Below are positions 8,367 to 17,929 of a DNA stretch of 64,000 nucleotides, one piece after another. The notes beneath the pieces are model-generated. The model did not search any database. It saw only the letters and a list, made by a program, of their open reading frames with translations, and was not told where the DNA came from. The position numbers and the translations under genes were made by a program. Source of the DNA: Leptolyngbya sp. Heron Island J (GTDB lineage Bacteria > Cyanobacteriota > Cyanobacteriia > Phormidesmidales > Phormidesmidaceae). Numbering within the stretch: position 1 is the stretch's first letter; the number at the start of each line of letters is the position of its first letter. The stretch lies in contig NZ_AWNH01000012.1 in NCBI RefSeq assembly GCF_000482245.1, forward strand, positions 144,661-208,660, in the 5' to 3' direction.

Positions 8367-9482
8367 ATGGGAATCTCCTTATTTTTATCTCTTAAAAATC
8401 AGTATGAATCACTGCGACGGGTAAACAGCGTTCCAGTTATGAATCTGATTAGTCACCAGATAGAAGATCAAATTATTAATCATCAAATTACAACTGATTT
8501 TTTTGCCGGGTTTCAACGGTTTTCTCATTTTCCTGAACAACTACGCCGCTACAGCCGACTTGGGGCAATTTGCCGCCGGGTTTATGTTTTTGGGGTGCCA
8601 GATTGCCAACCCGCTACAATTGCAGGACTGGAATTTATTGAACTAGCCCCAGCCTCTTCCTTGGCCCAAGAATGGTTTTTGTTAGTCAATACGCCTACGT
8701 TTTGGGCCACCTTGGTGGCCCGTGAGGTCGACGGCTACGATCCGTCAACGAAAGGTCGCCGCTTTGATGCGGTCTGGTCCTATGATGTTGAGGTGATTGA
8801 ACGAGTGGCACTGCTTGTTTCTCAGGTGATGGAGAAACCCTATGAGCCGATCCGTGAACGAGATTATGTTCAGCAAAATTGCCATATTTCTGAAATCAAC
8901 AGCAATATGGTTAACCAAATAGAAACTGTAAATGCGCTCAGTCAACGGCGATGGTCACAGTTACAGACACTGCGGGCCCTTTCAGCTATTTCCGCCCAAC
9001 GGTTGATGCCCTTTTTGGAAGAAGCAGCTAATGTACTGCTGGAGGTGTTTGGAGCGACTGGGGTTGTGATCGCATTTCAGGCAGATAGCGATAGTTATAA
9101 AGTGGTGGTTGCTTCTGGAGAAGCCATGGGGAAAGGCTGGGGCGTGCATCTGGCCGACGGCATCTGTGGCAAATCCATTCGCGAAGGACGTCCTATACGG
9201 TATCAGGACATTAGCCACCATCAGCGGTTTGACTCACAGCTGCCCAGTGCCCAGTCCTTAATGGCAGCACCTATCCACCATCATAAGCAACCGGGGGTGG
9301 TTGCCCTGGGGCACCCCAAACCCAATACCTGGGATGAAGAAGATATGGATATGCTAGAAACCGTGGGTCGTTTTATGGCTATTGGGCTAAAGCAATTTCT
9401 GAAGCAAGCCCAGTCAAAACTTAAATCTCGCGATCAACAGAAAGTAAAAGCTTGCGACTATCCGGGATTGACAACCAAATAA
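8367..9482 (+). CDS. DICT-domain plus GAF-domain sensory protein
   Basis: The product is 371 residues long. Residues 1-175 match the DICT sensory domain of cyanobacterial regulators (YSRLGAICRRVYVFGVPD, AREVDG, GRRFDAVWSYD). After a short helical linker, residues 210-350 form a GAF domain (LEEAANVLLEVFGATGVVIAFQ, GICGKSIREGRPIRYQDI, SLMAAPI). There is no output domain such as a kinase or HTH, so it is probably an accessory sensor acting through a partner. DICT domains are often linked to light or redox signalling; the ligand here is unknown. Divergent from Anbu and convergent with the Rieske gene. Confidence 0.85.
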   Translation: MGISLFLSLKNQYESLRRVNSVPVMNLISHQIEDQIINHQITTDFFAGFQRFSHFPEQLRRYSRLGAICRRVYVFGVPDCQPATIAGLEFIELAPASSLAQEWFLLVNTPTFWATLVAREVDGYDPSTKGRRFDAVWSYDVEVIERVALLVSQVMEKPYEPIRERDYVQQNCHISEINSNMVNQIETVNALSQRRWSQLQTLRALSAISAQRLMPFLEEAANVLLEVFGATGVVIAFQADSDSYKVVVASGEAMGKGWGVHLADGICGKSIREGRPIRYQDISHHQRFDSQLPSAQSLMAAPIHHHKQPGVVALGHPKPNTWDEEDMDMLETVGRFMAIGLKQFLKQAQSKLKSRDQQKVKACDYPGLTTK

Positions 9483-9510
9483 CGCCTGTCTTTTTTCTCA
9501 TGTTGATTTT

Positions 9511-10653
9511 TTATGGGGACTTAATGGCCATATTACTCTGGAGGGAGTATGGCTGTGATTGGTTGACCTGATACTCAATTAACTGCTGTACCTTGATAAT
9601 GGTCTGATTAAATTCTGGACCTTTGCGGTGAGGCATGCTGTCAAAGGCCTGTTGCTCATCTTCCATCATCAGCACATCCTGTTCAACTAAGCCTGCCAAC
9701 AAACCACGGGCCGCATTAAACAGACTGTTTTTAACAAAACGGCGAAACCGCATTGGTAGTTTGTGTAGCCGATGGAAGGCCCCTAGCGAAACAAAATGAA
9801 CTAGATAGGCTTTCGTTTGGGTTTCACTCACCGGACAGAAGAGACAATAAATTTTAAAGTCTTTTCCTAAAACAGACTGCCAGTGGGGATAAACATAGCT
9901 GACATCCAGATTGGTAGGACGCAGCTGGCGCATAGCTGGAATAAATAGCTGGCCAACGGAGTAAATTTTGTCGATTTTGTAATAGCTTTCGGCATCGTAA
10001 TGGGCATCTACGCGAGTTGGATGGGTTTCAATCTCACGCAGCACTGGATTGGCCCATGCTTGCAAATCATCGTGCAGCCGCCCATGGTACATGTCCATCA
10101 GGTTCTCGATCAAAAATGAGAAATGGGAGCGGGTGTCGATGGTGGTGTAGGAGGCAATGTAATTAATGTGATCCCACTCCGGTATTCCCATCAGCGGCAC
10201 GGTATCTGCCTGGTCTACCTCTCCTGGAAACAGCCAGATAAAACCGTCCTGTTCTTTGACTGGGTAAGTACGCAGACGACAGTTAGGCAGCTTTTGTTTT
10301 TTGCTCAGGTAGGGGACGTCCACACAAGCGCCCGTGGGATCAAACTGCCAGCCGTGGTAAACGCACTCTAGCTGATTGCCCTGCACTTGGCCATGGCTGA
10401 GCCGGACTTGGCGGTGGGGGCAGCGATCTTCCAGGGCATGGACTACGGTTTGGTTAGCTGATGCGTCCCTGGCCTGCTCACGATACAGCACGATGCGCTG
10501 ATGCCACAGCACCACCCCCAAGGGTTTATCGGTGAGCTCACTACTTTGGGCCACCACATACCAATGGTTAAGATTAATCGGAGCACGACGAACAGCTTCC
10601 AGCGATACGGCAGCAGTTTGTCCAGAGGTGAGGATAGAAAAAGGCTGAACCAT
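9511..10653 (-). CDS. Rieske 2Fe-2S non-heme iron oxygenase, possible CruH-like carotenoid hydroxylase
   Basis: The product is 380 residues long. The Rieske site is Cys78-x-His80 (EDRCPHR) and Cys97-x2-His100 (CVYHGW). The mononuclear iron site is in NLMDMYHGRLHDD, with Asp187, His190 and His194. This is the layout of pheophorbide-a-oxygenase and vanillate-demethylase-type alpha subunits. Electrons must come from a separate ferredoxin or reductase. It lies downstream of, and co-directional with, a FAD/Rieske desaturase resembling CruE. By analogy with the CruE/CruH pair of synechoxanthin synthesis it may oxidise aromatic carotenoid methyl groups. The oxygenase class is sure; the carotenoid role is an inference. 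Confidence 0.8.
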   Translation of the reverse strand: MVQPFSILTSGQTAAVSLEAVRRAPINLNHWYVVAQSSELTDKPLGVVLWHQRIVLYREQARDASANQTVVHALEDRCPHRQVRLSHGQVQGNQLECVYHGWQFDPTGACVDVPYLSKKQKLPNCRLRTYPVKEQDGFIWLFPGEVDQADTVPLMGIPEWDHINYIASYTTIDTRSHFSFLIENLMDMYHGRLHDDLQAWANPVLREIETHPTRVDAHYDAESYYKIDKIYSVGQLFIPAMRQLRPTNLDVSYVYPHWQSVLGKDFKIYCLFCPVSETQTKAYLVHFVSLGAFHRLHKLPMRFRRFVKNSLFNAARGLLAGLVEQDVLMMEDEQQAFDSMPHRKGPEFNQTIIKVQQLIEYQVNQSQPYSLQSNMAIKSP

Positions 10654-10847
10654 ATAGGATATTTGTAGAAGGCAGCAAGGAACGCGGCAATTAGATTACA
10701 CCCTAACGCACATACTCAGCTGTAAAAGAGCTGAATGAAATCATCAAGGTGTTGCTGATTTTCGGTAGGATTTAATCTGAACAATATCGCTATCGGGCAA
10801 TCTGGTCGGATCGATTTATCCGCCAAATCAGCAACGGTGAAAAAGCG

Positions 10848-12806
10848 CTAAATTTTGAAGACGCCTTCGGGATTAACCGACATTAATGGACGACGGGCAC
10901 TGCCCTCTTGCTGTAAAACTTCATTGGCAGCGAGTAAACCGCTGCTGATGGCTCGTTCCATTAACCCGCAGGGGAAGGGCATTTTGACCCAGTCTCCGGC
11001 AAACAGGAGGTTGGGGACAGCGGTGGCGCTGCTAGGGCGGTTGGGATAGCTACCGGGTGGAAATCCGGCAAAGTTCTTTTGGTTCACGAGTTCCTGGTGC
11101 AAAATTGTGGCTCCTTCTAGTTCAGGAACAATCTCCCAAAGTTCTCGTTTGAAGGTGTCTAATAGCGCTTTCTGGGTAGGAAATTGATTCTCTTTATAAC
11201 AGTAAGCGTGTAGCTCTACAACGCTCCCGCCTGTATCTTCGGCCCATTGGGCATAGTCTCCTTGGACTTTATGGTAAAGGGTAATGCTGTCAGTGAGGTC
11301 GTAGCCGGAGAGGGAGGTAAACCAGCTGTGTTCCCATTGGAAATCGCGATCAAGCCAAAAACGGCCCACTGCAAACGGATCGGCCACCTGGAGCTGGTCG
11401 ACCTGGGCCATAACGGTGGGATGGGGGTCTCCCTGAGAGAGGGCAAAGAGATTTTTGATGCCGGGAATATCGGCGGCAAAAATAAAGTAGTCGGCTGCCA
11501 ACTTGTTGGCGAATGCTTCAGCCTTTTTATCGGGGTTAGCCGCCATCAGCTGGATGCGATCGCGTTCTCGTTTGAGCACCTTAAACTGAGCTAAATTCTC
11601 TTGGGCTGGGCCGCGCACCACCTGGCCATCAGCGTCATAGGCGGCACCGTGGCAGGGGCAAACAAAACCTGCGCCGTTGGCGGCAACTTCTTTGTTGACG
11701 CTACAGCCCTGGTGGGTACAGGTCAGGGAAATGGCGCGATCGCTGGTGGATTCTGTCACAAACAGTTTGTCGCCTGCACCATAGTATTCGGTATCATCAG
11801 TACTCAAGAGGGGATTGCGATCGCACCAGAACGGCACTGAATTGACAGCAATTGGCCCTTTTTGGTATTCAACATTAGCGATCTTACCCTCACCCCAGTT
11901 AATCTGACTCACGGTTACACCCGTTAGAATCCGACCACCATTGGCTACAATTGCATCACTTAAAGGGTCCACTAAACAGCGACCCATATCTTCGCAGGTA
12001 CCGTTAAACGCCAGTCCTTCAGGATTACCAAAAAAGTAAAAGTGAAAAAACTGCATCAGCTCACCAGCACTCAGCACATCCGGCGAATTGAGGCTGGATT
12101 TGGCAAAGGGCAAAAAATACAGATCGTATAGCCCCTTAGGAAACTGACCCTGGCCCCATTCTTCCACCGACAGATGATCCAACCGCTCATAGGTTTGGGG
12201 CATACGGAAGCTGGTGATTTCTCGAAACACTTCCAAATGCTTCAAATTGGTTAAATTAATCCCCCATTTCAGGCGGTTGTCTGATTCCACCGCCAAATCC
12301 ACAATGTTCCAGGGAAACGCCGCATTGCTGGGGTAAAACGCCTCCGGTTTGTAGCCATTTTTATAGAGAACTGCATAGAAATTAAGGGACTGGAAATTAT
12401 CCCGTGCCTTGAGCTCATCCACCAGGCTAAACAAGTTGTAATACTGGGGAAAAAAGCCATGGAAACCATGTTCCATCCGCAGTTCATGATCGCCCACTTT
12501 GATGGGCCAGCTAGCAATCTTGCCCCCCAGCTGGGGAGAGCGCTCTAGCAACGTGACAGCGACTCCGCGCTTACTGAGTTCATAGGCCGCTGCGAGTCCA
12601 GCCAAACCACCCCCAACAATTACAGCGGTGGTAGCACGTCCTACCTTTTGTGGTAAATCAAGCCGATCAACTTGATGGAGCGTCGGTTGGGGTTTAGCAA
12701 AGCGGGTGTAGCCCAAGGTGCCGCTAACGGCTCCGACTCCTAGTAGCTTCAGGGCGCTTCGTCGTGAAATGTCAGGGGTTTGCCAGGTTTCAGGGAATGG
12801 ATTCAT
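10848..12806 (-). CDS. FAD-dependent carotenoid desaturase-like protein with inserted Rieske domain (CruE/CrtU-like)
   Basis: The product is 652 residues long. A twin-arginine-like N-terminus (SRRSALKLLG, residues 14-23) is followed by a FAD-binding GGGLAGLAAAYELSKRG (65-81) typical of phytoene-desaturase/CrtU flavoproteins. A Rieske domain is inserted: Cys363-x-His365 (CTHQGC) and Cys383-x2-His386 (CPCHG). The C-terminal FAD motif is LLFAGDWVKMPFPCGLMERA. The FAD plus Rieske architecture resembles the beta-carotene desaturase/methyltransferase CruE of aromatic carotenoid synthesis. The Rieske oxygenase downstream strengthens this. The symbol is withheld because neighbouring CrtU, CruE and amine-oxidase families are hard to separate by eye. 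Confidence 0.75.
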   Translation of the reverse strand: MNPFPETWQTPDISRRSALKLLGVGAVSGTLGYTRFAKPQPTLHQVDRLDLPQKVGRATTAVIVGGGLAGLAAAYELSKRGVAVTLLERSPQLGGKIASWPIKVGDHELRMEHGFHGFFPQYYNLFSLVDELKARDNFQSLNFYAVLYKNGYKPEAFYPSNAAFPWNIVDLAVESDNRLKWGINLTNLKHLEVFREITSFRMPQTYERLDHLSVEEWGQGQFPKGLYDLYFLPFAKSSLNSPDVLSAGELMQFFHFYFFGNPEGLAFNGTCEDMGRCLVDPLSDAIVANGGRILTGVTVSQINWGEGKIANVEYQKGPIAVNSVPFWCDRNPLLSTDDTEYYGAGDKLFVTESTSDRAISLTCTHQGCSVNKEVAANGAGFVCPCHGAAYDADGQVVRGPAQENLAQFKVLKRERDRIQLMAANPDKKAEAFANKLAADYFIFAADIPGIKNLFALSQGDPHPTVMAQVDQLQVADPFAVGRFWLDRDFQWEHSWFTSLSGYDLTDSITLYHKVQGDYAQWAEDTGGSVVELHAYCYKENQFPTQKALLDTFKRELWEIVPELEGATILHQELVNQKNFAGFPPGSYPNRPSSATAVPNLLFAGDWVKMPFPCGLMERAISSGLLAANEVLQQEGSARRPLMSVNPEGVFKI

Positions 12807-13188
12807 TAAGGAAATAGACGTAATCGGTGAACGATTGAGAGGGTGAGAGTCATGAGGATTAAAAAGTCAAGACAAACCAGGTCAAGCAGATTTTTGATAC
12901 TTCAACCCAAAACCTATACGGACACCTCAGGCACTATGGATGATCAATGACGGTATCGGGTGATGGAGAGTTAACCAGCCTGTTAACACCTATGGTGAAG
13001 AGCGGAAAGTTCATCGGCCTCAACCGTGATGTGGGCGCAACGTTATGGATAACGCCCATACATCGAAAAAATAAAACCTCATGAATTCATTTCCATAAAG
13101 TGCTTTTAGGCCATGACTAGGCAAGTTTGATATAAATCATTTTTGGTACAAATCTTAAACCATAAAGGACTGTAACGGGGAAATGCCA
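12807..13188. other. Divergent intergenic region
   Basis: No gene is seen. An imperfect hairpin with arms around 13028-13043 and 13048-13062 (GTTA-TGGA-TAAC core) is followed by an A-rich stretch. Both flanking genes read away from it, so it is more likely regulatory than a terminator. Confidence 0.35.
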
Positions 13189-13974
13189 ATGGCTTACCTA
13201 CTAGCTCAAATTGCGAATTATCAGCGAGAAATTATGGCGGTTGCCCAGCGCATTTTACTAGAGCTATTGCGACGGCGGCGCAGCTTGATTTTTTGGGCAA
13301 TTTTCCCCACATTACTGTTGTTTCTGAATGGAGCGATTACGGCAGAACGGGCACAGCTGGAGCGAGCAGAGGCGTTAGCAGTCGTAGCCCCGCCAACCCT
13401 GGTGGGGGCAGCATTATTTTTTAGCTGTTTGGGCGGCAGTGTGGCGACGGTGGTGGCTGAGCGTGAACAAAATACGCTGAAACGGCTATTTCTGTCACCG
13501 TTGCGCGGGGTGTCTTATTTTTTGGGGATTGTGGTGGCCCACAGTGCGATTGGGGTGGGTCAGGGATTATTGGTGTTTGCGATCGCCCTGGCCCTGGGTG
13601 CAACCTTTCCCGGCTCATGGCCCCTGGCCATAATCATTATTCTGCTCAGCATTCTCACCTATGTGGGCGTCGGCTTTATCCTCGGTACCCAATTCGCCCG
13701 CCGCACCGAAGATGTCAATGCCTTAGTCGCCGCCTTTGGCGTACCCTTACTGATCCTGGGTGGAGCCTTTATGCCCACTGCCATTTTCCCCGACTCCCTG
13801 ATCCGGCTGGCCCAATTCAATCCCATTTTCCATATGACAGAGGCGTTAACACTGACCCTGGCCGGAGAAGCAGCCAATCACCATATCAGCTTTTTAGGAA
13901 TATTTGCCCTGGCCATGGTGATTACTGGCTGGCTATCCTACCGCCGGATGGTGCGTTTAGAACGCACCCTTTAG
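13189..13974 (+). CDS. ABC-2 type transporter permease
   Basis: The start was placed at the second ATG (13189), which has GGGGA at a proper distance; the first ATG (13183) is too close to it. The 261-residue product has six hydrophobic segments and the ABC-2 layout: short N-terminal cytoplasmic part, TM1, an external loop, then a five-helix block with AEREQNTLKRLFLSPLRG and FGVPLLILGGAFMP. Such permeases export drugs, lipids or polysaccharides with a separate ATPase. No ATPase gene adjoins it, so its partner must be encoded elsewhere. A TerD gene follows after 35 nt and may be co-transcribed. Confidence 0.85.
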   Translation: MAYLLAQIANYQREIMAVAQRILLELLRRRRSLIFWAIFPTLLLFLNGAITAERAQLERAEALAVVAPPTLVGAALFFSCLGGSVATVVAEREQNTLKRLFLSPLRGVSYFLGIVVAHSAIGVGQGLLVFAIALALGATFPGSWPLAIIIILLSILTYVGVGFILGTQFARRTEDVNALVAAFGVPLLILGGAFMPTAIFPDSLIRLAQFNPIFHMTEALTLTLAGEAANHHISFLGIFALAMVITGWLSYRRMVRLERTL

Positions 13975-14009
13975 CGGCCCTTTAACGGTAAGTTGAAATA
14001 AAGCTGTGC

Positions 14010-14573
14010 ATGGTCTTGCCAATGAATGCAAACACTAATGGCCAAGTTCTACCCAAGCATATAACCCTACTCCAGTGCGGTCTCAGATGGGATGCCCAAC
14101 CCGAGACAGAATTAGATTTAGACATGGCGGTTTTAGCCCTGACTGCCACGGGCAAATTGGCCGCTGGGAAAGAAGGATTGATCTATGCTGGACATCCCCG
14201 TCACTCATCCGGCGCAATTCAACTGCTCAACGACAGCATTACCGGCGAAGGCGACGGTGACGACGAACAACTGGTGATCCATCTGTTACAGCTGCCGGTC
14301 GATATCACCAAGCTGCTATTTGTGGTCAATATTGACTGTGGTGAAGAACAGCACCAGGACTTTAGCCAAACCCCAAATGCCTGCTGGCGTCTGCTCGATC
14401 GCTCCAGTCAGCGGGTTTTACTCAATCGGTCATTGTCCAATGCCCAATGGCAAAACGTCACTACTCTGTTTGTCGCCACATTGGAACGCACAGTCGATCA
14501 ATGGCAAATAGTCTCCTGTCTTGAACCCAGCTCCCTCAGAAATCTCCATGACCTTCTGCACCAATACAGTTAA
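14010..14573 (+). CDS. TerD-family protein
   Basis: The product is 187 residues long. It shows the TerD/CABP pattern: LDLDMAVLALTATGK near residue 33, SGAIQLLNDSITGEGDGDDEQLVIHLLQLPVDI near 68-100 and a closing SLSNAQWQNVT segment. The acidic GEGDGDDE loop is the expected calcium-binding part. TerD proteins belong to tellurite-resistance and stress-response systems. Other ter genes are absent here. An ABC-2 permease lies just upstream on the same strand. The exact start is uncertain because ATG 14010 and ATG 14022 both lack a clear ribosome site. Confidence 0.75.
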   Translation: MVLPMNANTNGQVLPKHITLLQCGLRWDAQPETELDLDMAVLALTATGKLAAGKEGLIYAGHPRHSSGAIQLLNDSITGEGDGDDEQLVIHLLQLPVDITKLLFVVNIDCGEEQHQDFSQTPNACWRLLDRSSQRVLLNRSLSNAQWQNVTTLFVATLERTVDQWQIVSCLEPSSLRNLHDLLHQYS

Positions 14574-14590
14574 AAACAGTTAACACTCGT

Positions 14591-15475
14591 TTAACTCAGC
14601 GCTGCACATACTTGCTCAATGCTTTGAACGCTGCCGGGGTTGATCAGACCATGGTAGTCAAAGCCATAAACCTGATCGGATTGGACGGCTGATAGCTGTT
14701 CCCAAAACGGATCGGTTTTAAGCTGGGCGATTTCCTCCTCCAAACCGCTGCCAGAGTCAATAAAAAACAGCTGTTCTGGATTCATTGCCAAAATTTTCTC
14801 AGCAGATAGGGTAATGTACCCTTGAAATTCACTTTGACCCTGCAAATCTGCCGTCAGGTTTTGAATATTAAACTTCTCCAAAAAATTGCCTGCCCAGCTA
14901 TCTTTGTTAGGCGACAACAGCGGTTCTCGGCTGGCCAACACTATTGCTGTCGGGCCACTGTCCGAGGCCTGTGCCAAACAAGCATCATACCGTTCCACCA
15001 AAGGTGTTGGATCGACATTCAGCTGAGTAGCCAGGACTTGGGTAAAGTTTTTAAGACTTTCCCAATCATCAATCTCTGTAGATAACACATTGACCTCTAA
15101 GTCTGTTAGTCGTTCCAGCGTTTTATCATGGAATCCCGCCGCACCAATCACCAGGTCAGGTTGCAACGCCACAATTTTTTCGAGATCGGGTTCAGTGCGT
15201 CCGCTGCTAACAATCGTTAATCCCTCAAATCGCGGATCTGCAGTCAGCAGCGAACTGCCAGGAATAGCCACCAGGGTATCGTCAGCCAGCGTCTGCACAA
15301 TATCAGCACTGATGGAGGTCAGCGCCACAATCTTCTCAGGTGTATTTTCAGCTGTAGCAGTGGTCTCTAGTGTTGCGGGTGTTGCGGGTGTAGAGGAAGG
15401 GTTGGGGCTACAGGCTGAGACGGTCAGGGCTAGACTCAACACCCCAAAGAGTTTTCCTAAAACGTGGGTCGTCAT
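14591..15475 (-). CDS. Iron-siderophore/heme ABC transporter substrate-binding lipoprotein
   Basis: The product is 294 residues long. A lipoprotein signal ends at Cys22 (LALTVSAC). The rest follows the BtuF/FhuD/FecB class III binding-protein pattern: KIVALTSISADIVQTL, then LVAIPGSS, GLTIVSSGRTEPDLEKIVALQPDLVIG and a C-terminal VYGFDYHGLINPGS. AGGAG lies 7-8 nt before the ATG. It is the last gene of a four-gene minus-strand set with a TonB receptor, ATPase and permease, so it should carry the ligand from periplasm to permease. Ligand identity (heme, ferric siderophore or cobalamin) cannot be read; context favours iron. Confidence 0.85.
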   Translation of the reverse strand: MTTHVLGKLFGVLSLALTVSACSPNPSSTPATPATLETTATAENTPEKIVALTSISADIVQTLADDTLVAIPGSSLLTADPRFEGLTIVSSGRTEPDLEKIVALQPDLVIGAAGFHDKTLERLTDLEVNVLSTEIDDWESLKNFTQVLATQLNVDPTPLVERYDACLAQASDSGPTAIVLASREPLLSPNKDSWAGNFLEKFNIQNLTADLQGQSEFQGYITLSAEKILAMNPEQLFFIDSGSGLEEEIAQLKTDPFWEQLSAVQSDQVYGFDYHGLINPGSVQSIEQVCAALS

Positions 15476-15512
15476 AATTGTTCTCCTAAGCTGCTGATAT
15501 CATCAATGGACA

Positions 15513-17867
15513 TTAAAACTGCCAGGTAACCCCAGCTTGCACATTTAATCCTGGCTGCTCAAAACGAGCCCGCCGCAGGTCAAATAGACTATCGTTGCTA
15601 TCTAAAAACCGCACATCGGCATAACGTTCATAGTCAGTATCAAACAGATTGAACAATCCTAAATTTAGGGTGAGATTAGAATGAACCTGATAGTAACCAA
15701 TCAAATCAAACACGGAGTAGCCATCAGGGACAAAGGGATCTTGGCCGGCTTCCGGTTCAAACCCTTCCCCTCGGGCAGTGCCCACCAGGGTACTGACAAA
15801 CTCAGCCCCCCAGCGTTGATCGGATGATCGGTAGCGCAGCCCCAGGACTGCTTCAATGGGGTCAACTGTGGACAACGGTTCATCTGAGGTGAGATTGTTC
15901 CCCTCGGTCCAGGCAATTGTTCCCAATAGGCTAAACCCACCTTGCCCAGGCGTAAACTGATATTCTGCCTTAGCCTCTGCCCCGTAGGTTTCTACTTCAT
16001 TCAGGTTGACGTTTTGAAACACTAAAAAGGGTCGCCCCTGGACAAATTCTGTATCAATTAGCTGGTTGTCAATAAAGTCGTCGTAGCGGTTGTAGAATCC
16101 TGCCAGACTAAAATTAAACTTCGAGAAATTGCCTCGCATTCCTACTTCAAAACTGTTGCTGGTTTCTGCTTCCAGGTCAGGGTTGGGTTCGGTGCGGTAG
16201 CCAAAAATTTGGTTGGTGAAACCGCTGTTAATCTCATCATACTGGGGGGCACGAAAGCCACGGGAATAGCGTCCATAGAAGCTCAGCTCAGAACTGGGCT
16301 GATACACTAACGCCAGACTGGGTGCAAACGAGCTATCACTAAAGTCGGTTGCCGTGGCTCCATTCCGCTCAAAATCTTCGTCAATGGAGATGTTTAAGTC
16401 GTAATAGTCGTAGCGTAGACCAGGGATCACACTAAAGCTGCCGTCACCAAATTCAATCTCATTCTGGAGATAAACCCCTGCCCTCAAGGTATCTGAGTTG
16501 GGATAATCCCGTGTGGGAAAGTCATCGGGAATGGCCGTTTGGGTAGTTGCGCCGGTAATCAGGTCAGTTTGCACTCGGTCCCGCGGTCGAGCATTAAAGG
16601 TATTAGAAACATCTACTCCGTAGGTCAGCCGGTGACTGCTATTACCCCAGTCAAAGTCACTACGCAACTGAACATCGCCCCCAAACACCTGATCGGCAAA
16701 GCGATTCTCACTCACCCGCAAAGCAGGCAATGTTTGAAATGTGCGAAAATCAAACGACAGTAGCTCCCGCTCGTTTTCTTCTTGGGTGCGAGCATCCTGG
16801 AAATAAAGACGGGCCTGGGCAAAGTTAAGAAAGGATGTGCTTTCTGCATTGTCGTATTTATAGGCCAGACTAAACCGGGTGCGATTGGTGTCAATCTCTT
16901 CTTCAAATCGCGTCGTGGTGCCTGTAATTAGGGGTAAATTCTCGTCTGCTGTGGTGGTGTCGGTATCGTTATCAAATAGCTCCACGGTAAAGTCAACCGC
17001 ACTAGTTTCATCCAAGTTATAGACCAATTTCCCCAGCAAACTGTTGCGGCTATTAATTTGGTCATCCCCTAAATTTTCGGCTTCAGAACTATCTCGTCGA
17101 GAATAGGCTAAGAGGGTATCGATATTATTAAATCGATAAACCTGAACCAGGGTGCTGGCAAATCCGCCATTACGGCTGTCAAAATTGGTCGAACCGGTGG
17201 CAGCCGAATTACGACCCACATTATCAATCAGCTCAGTGGGGTCCAGGGTAAAGTAGCTGACTGTACCACCCAGGGCATCACTGCCATACAGGGTAGATGC
17301 TGGACCGCGTAAAATCTCAGCAGTCCGGAGGATTTCAGTATCAAAATAATCTCTGCCCAAATTAAACCCGGCCCCCACGGTGACTGGATTACCAAATTGA
17401 AAAGCGGAGGGTAGCCGGATATCATCGACTTGAATCAGCACCCGGTTACCATCAATTCCGCGAATATTAAAATCCTGTAGGCCAAATTGCAGATTATTTC
17501 TAACCGATACACCGGGTTCATAGCGAACCAGGTCAGAAATGTCGCGAATCAATAGGCGATTAACCTCCTCTGCATCCATCACAGTCACAGTGGTTGGCGA
17601 TGTCTGAATGGTGCGGGGGGTACGAGTGCCGGTAACTGTAATCCGTAACAACCCGTCTTCATCTTCAACCACATCCTCGTCGATGACATTATCTTCAGTT
17701 GGGTCTACTGGCTCGGGGGGTGTCTGAGCAAGATACCTGGTTTCCGGAGTAGCTACAGGCAAACCGTGAGGCGTATTTTCGGATGCTGCCATGGCGTGGG
17801 CAGCCATTAGGAGCATTAAGCATGGGCCTTTAAAAAGAAAAATTCTCAATAAGCGCGGGTAGTTCAT
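15513..17867 (-). CDS. TonB-dependent outer-membrane receptor (heme/siderophore type)
   Basis: The product is 784 residues long. A signal peptide covers about residues 1-28. An acidic spacer leads to a TonB-box-like LLRITVTG (73-80) and the plug domain (DISDLVRYEPGVSV, NIRGIDGNRVLIQVDDIRLP, EILRGPASTLYGSDALGG). Residues 220-784 alternate aromatic strands of a 22-strand barrel and end in phenylalanine (GVTWQF), as outer-membrane proteins do. The FRAPQYDEINSGF and NPDLEAETSNSFEVG motifs match heme/hemoglobin and siderophore receptors. It sits between the ATPase and binding-protein genes and should bring the ligand across the outer membrane. Confidence 0.9.
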   Translation of the reverse strand: MNYPRLLRIFLFKGPCLMLLMAAHAMAASENTPHGLPVATPETRYLAQTPPEPVDPTEDNVIDEDVVEDEDGLLRITVTGTRTPRTIQTSPTTVTVMDAEEVNRLLIRDISDLVRYEPGVSVRNNLQFGLQDFNIRGIDGNRVLIQVDDIRLPSAFQFGNPVTVGAGFNLGRDYFDTEILRTAEILRGPASTLYGSDALGGTVSYFTLDPTELIDNVGRNSAATGSTNFDSRNGGFASTLVQVYRFNNIDTLLAYSRRDSSEAENLGDDQINSRNSLLGKLVYNLDETSAVDFTVELFDNDTDTTTADENLPLITGTTTRFEEEIDTNRTRFSLAYKYDNAESTSFLNFAQARLYFQDARTQEENERELLSFDFRTFQTLPALRVSENRFADQVFGGDVQLRSDFDWGNSSHRLTYGVDVSNTFNARPRDRVQTDLITGATTQTAIPDDFPTRDYPNSDTLRAGVYLQNEIEFGDGSFSVIPGLRYDYYDLNISIDEDFERNGATATDFSDSSFAPSLALVYQPSSELSFYGRYSRGFRAPQYDEINSGFTNQIFGYRTEPNPDLEAETSNSFEVGMRGNFSKFNFSLAGFYNRYDDFIDNQLIDTEFVQGRPFLVFQNVNLNEVETYGAEAKAEYQFTPGQGGFSLLGTIAWTEGNNLTSDEPLSTVDPIEAVLGLRYRSSDQRWGAEFVSTLVGTARGEGFEPEAGQDPFVPDGYSVFDLIGYYQVHSNLTLNLGLFNLFDTDYERYADVRFLDSNDSLFDLRRARFEQPGLNVQAGVTWQF

Positions 17868-17929
17868 CTCAGGATTATTAGACTAATTGGAAAATCAAGA
17901 CAGTCCAGCAGACTGTGGTTTATGGCTGC

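Noticed and set aside
10679..10684. GGAACG near the Rieske oxygenase start as a further SARP-like site
   Set aside because: It is a single copy; no hexamers occur 11 or 22 bp away.
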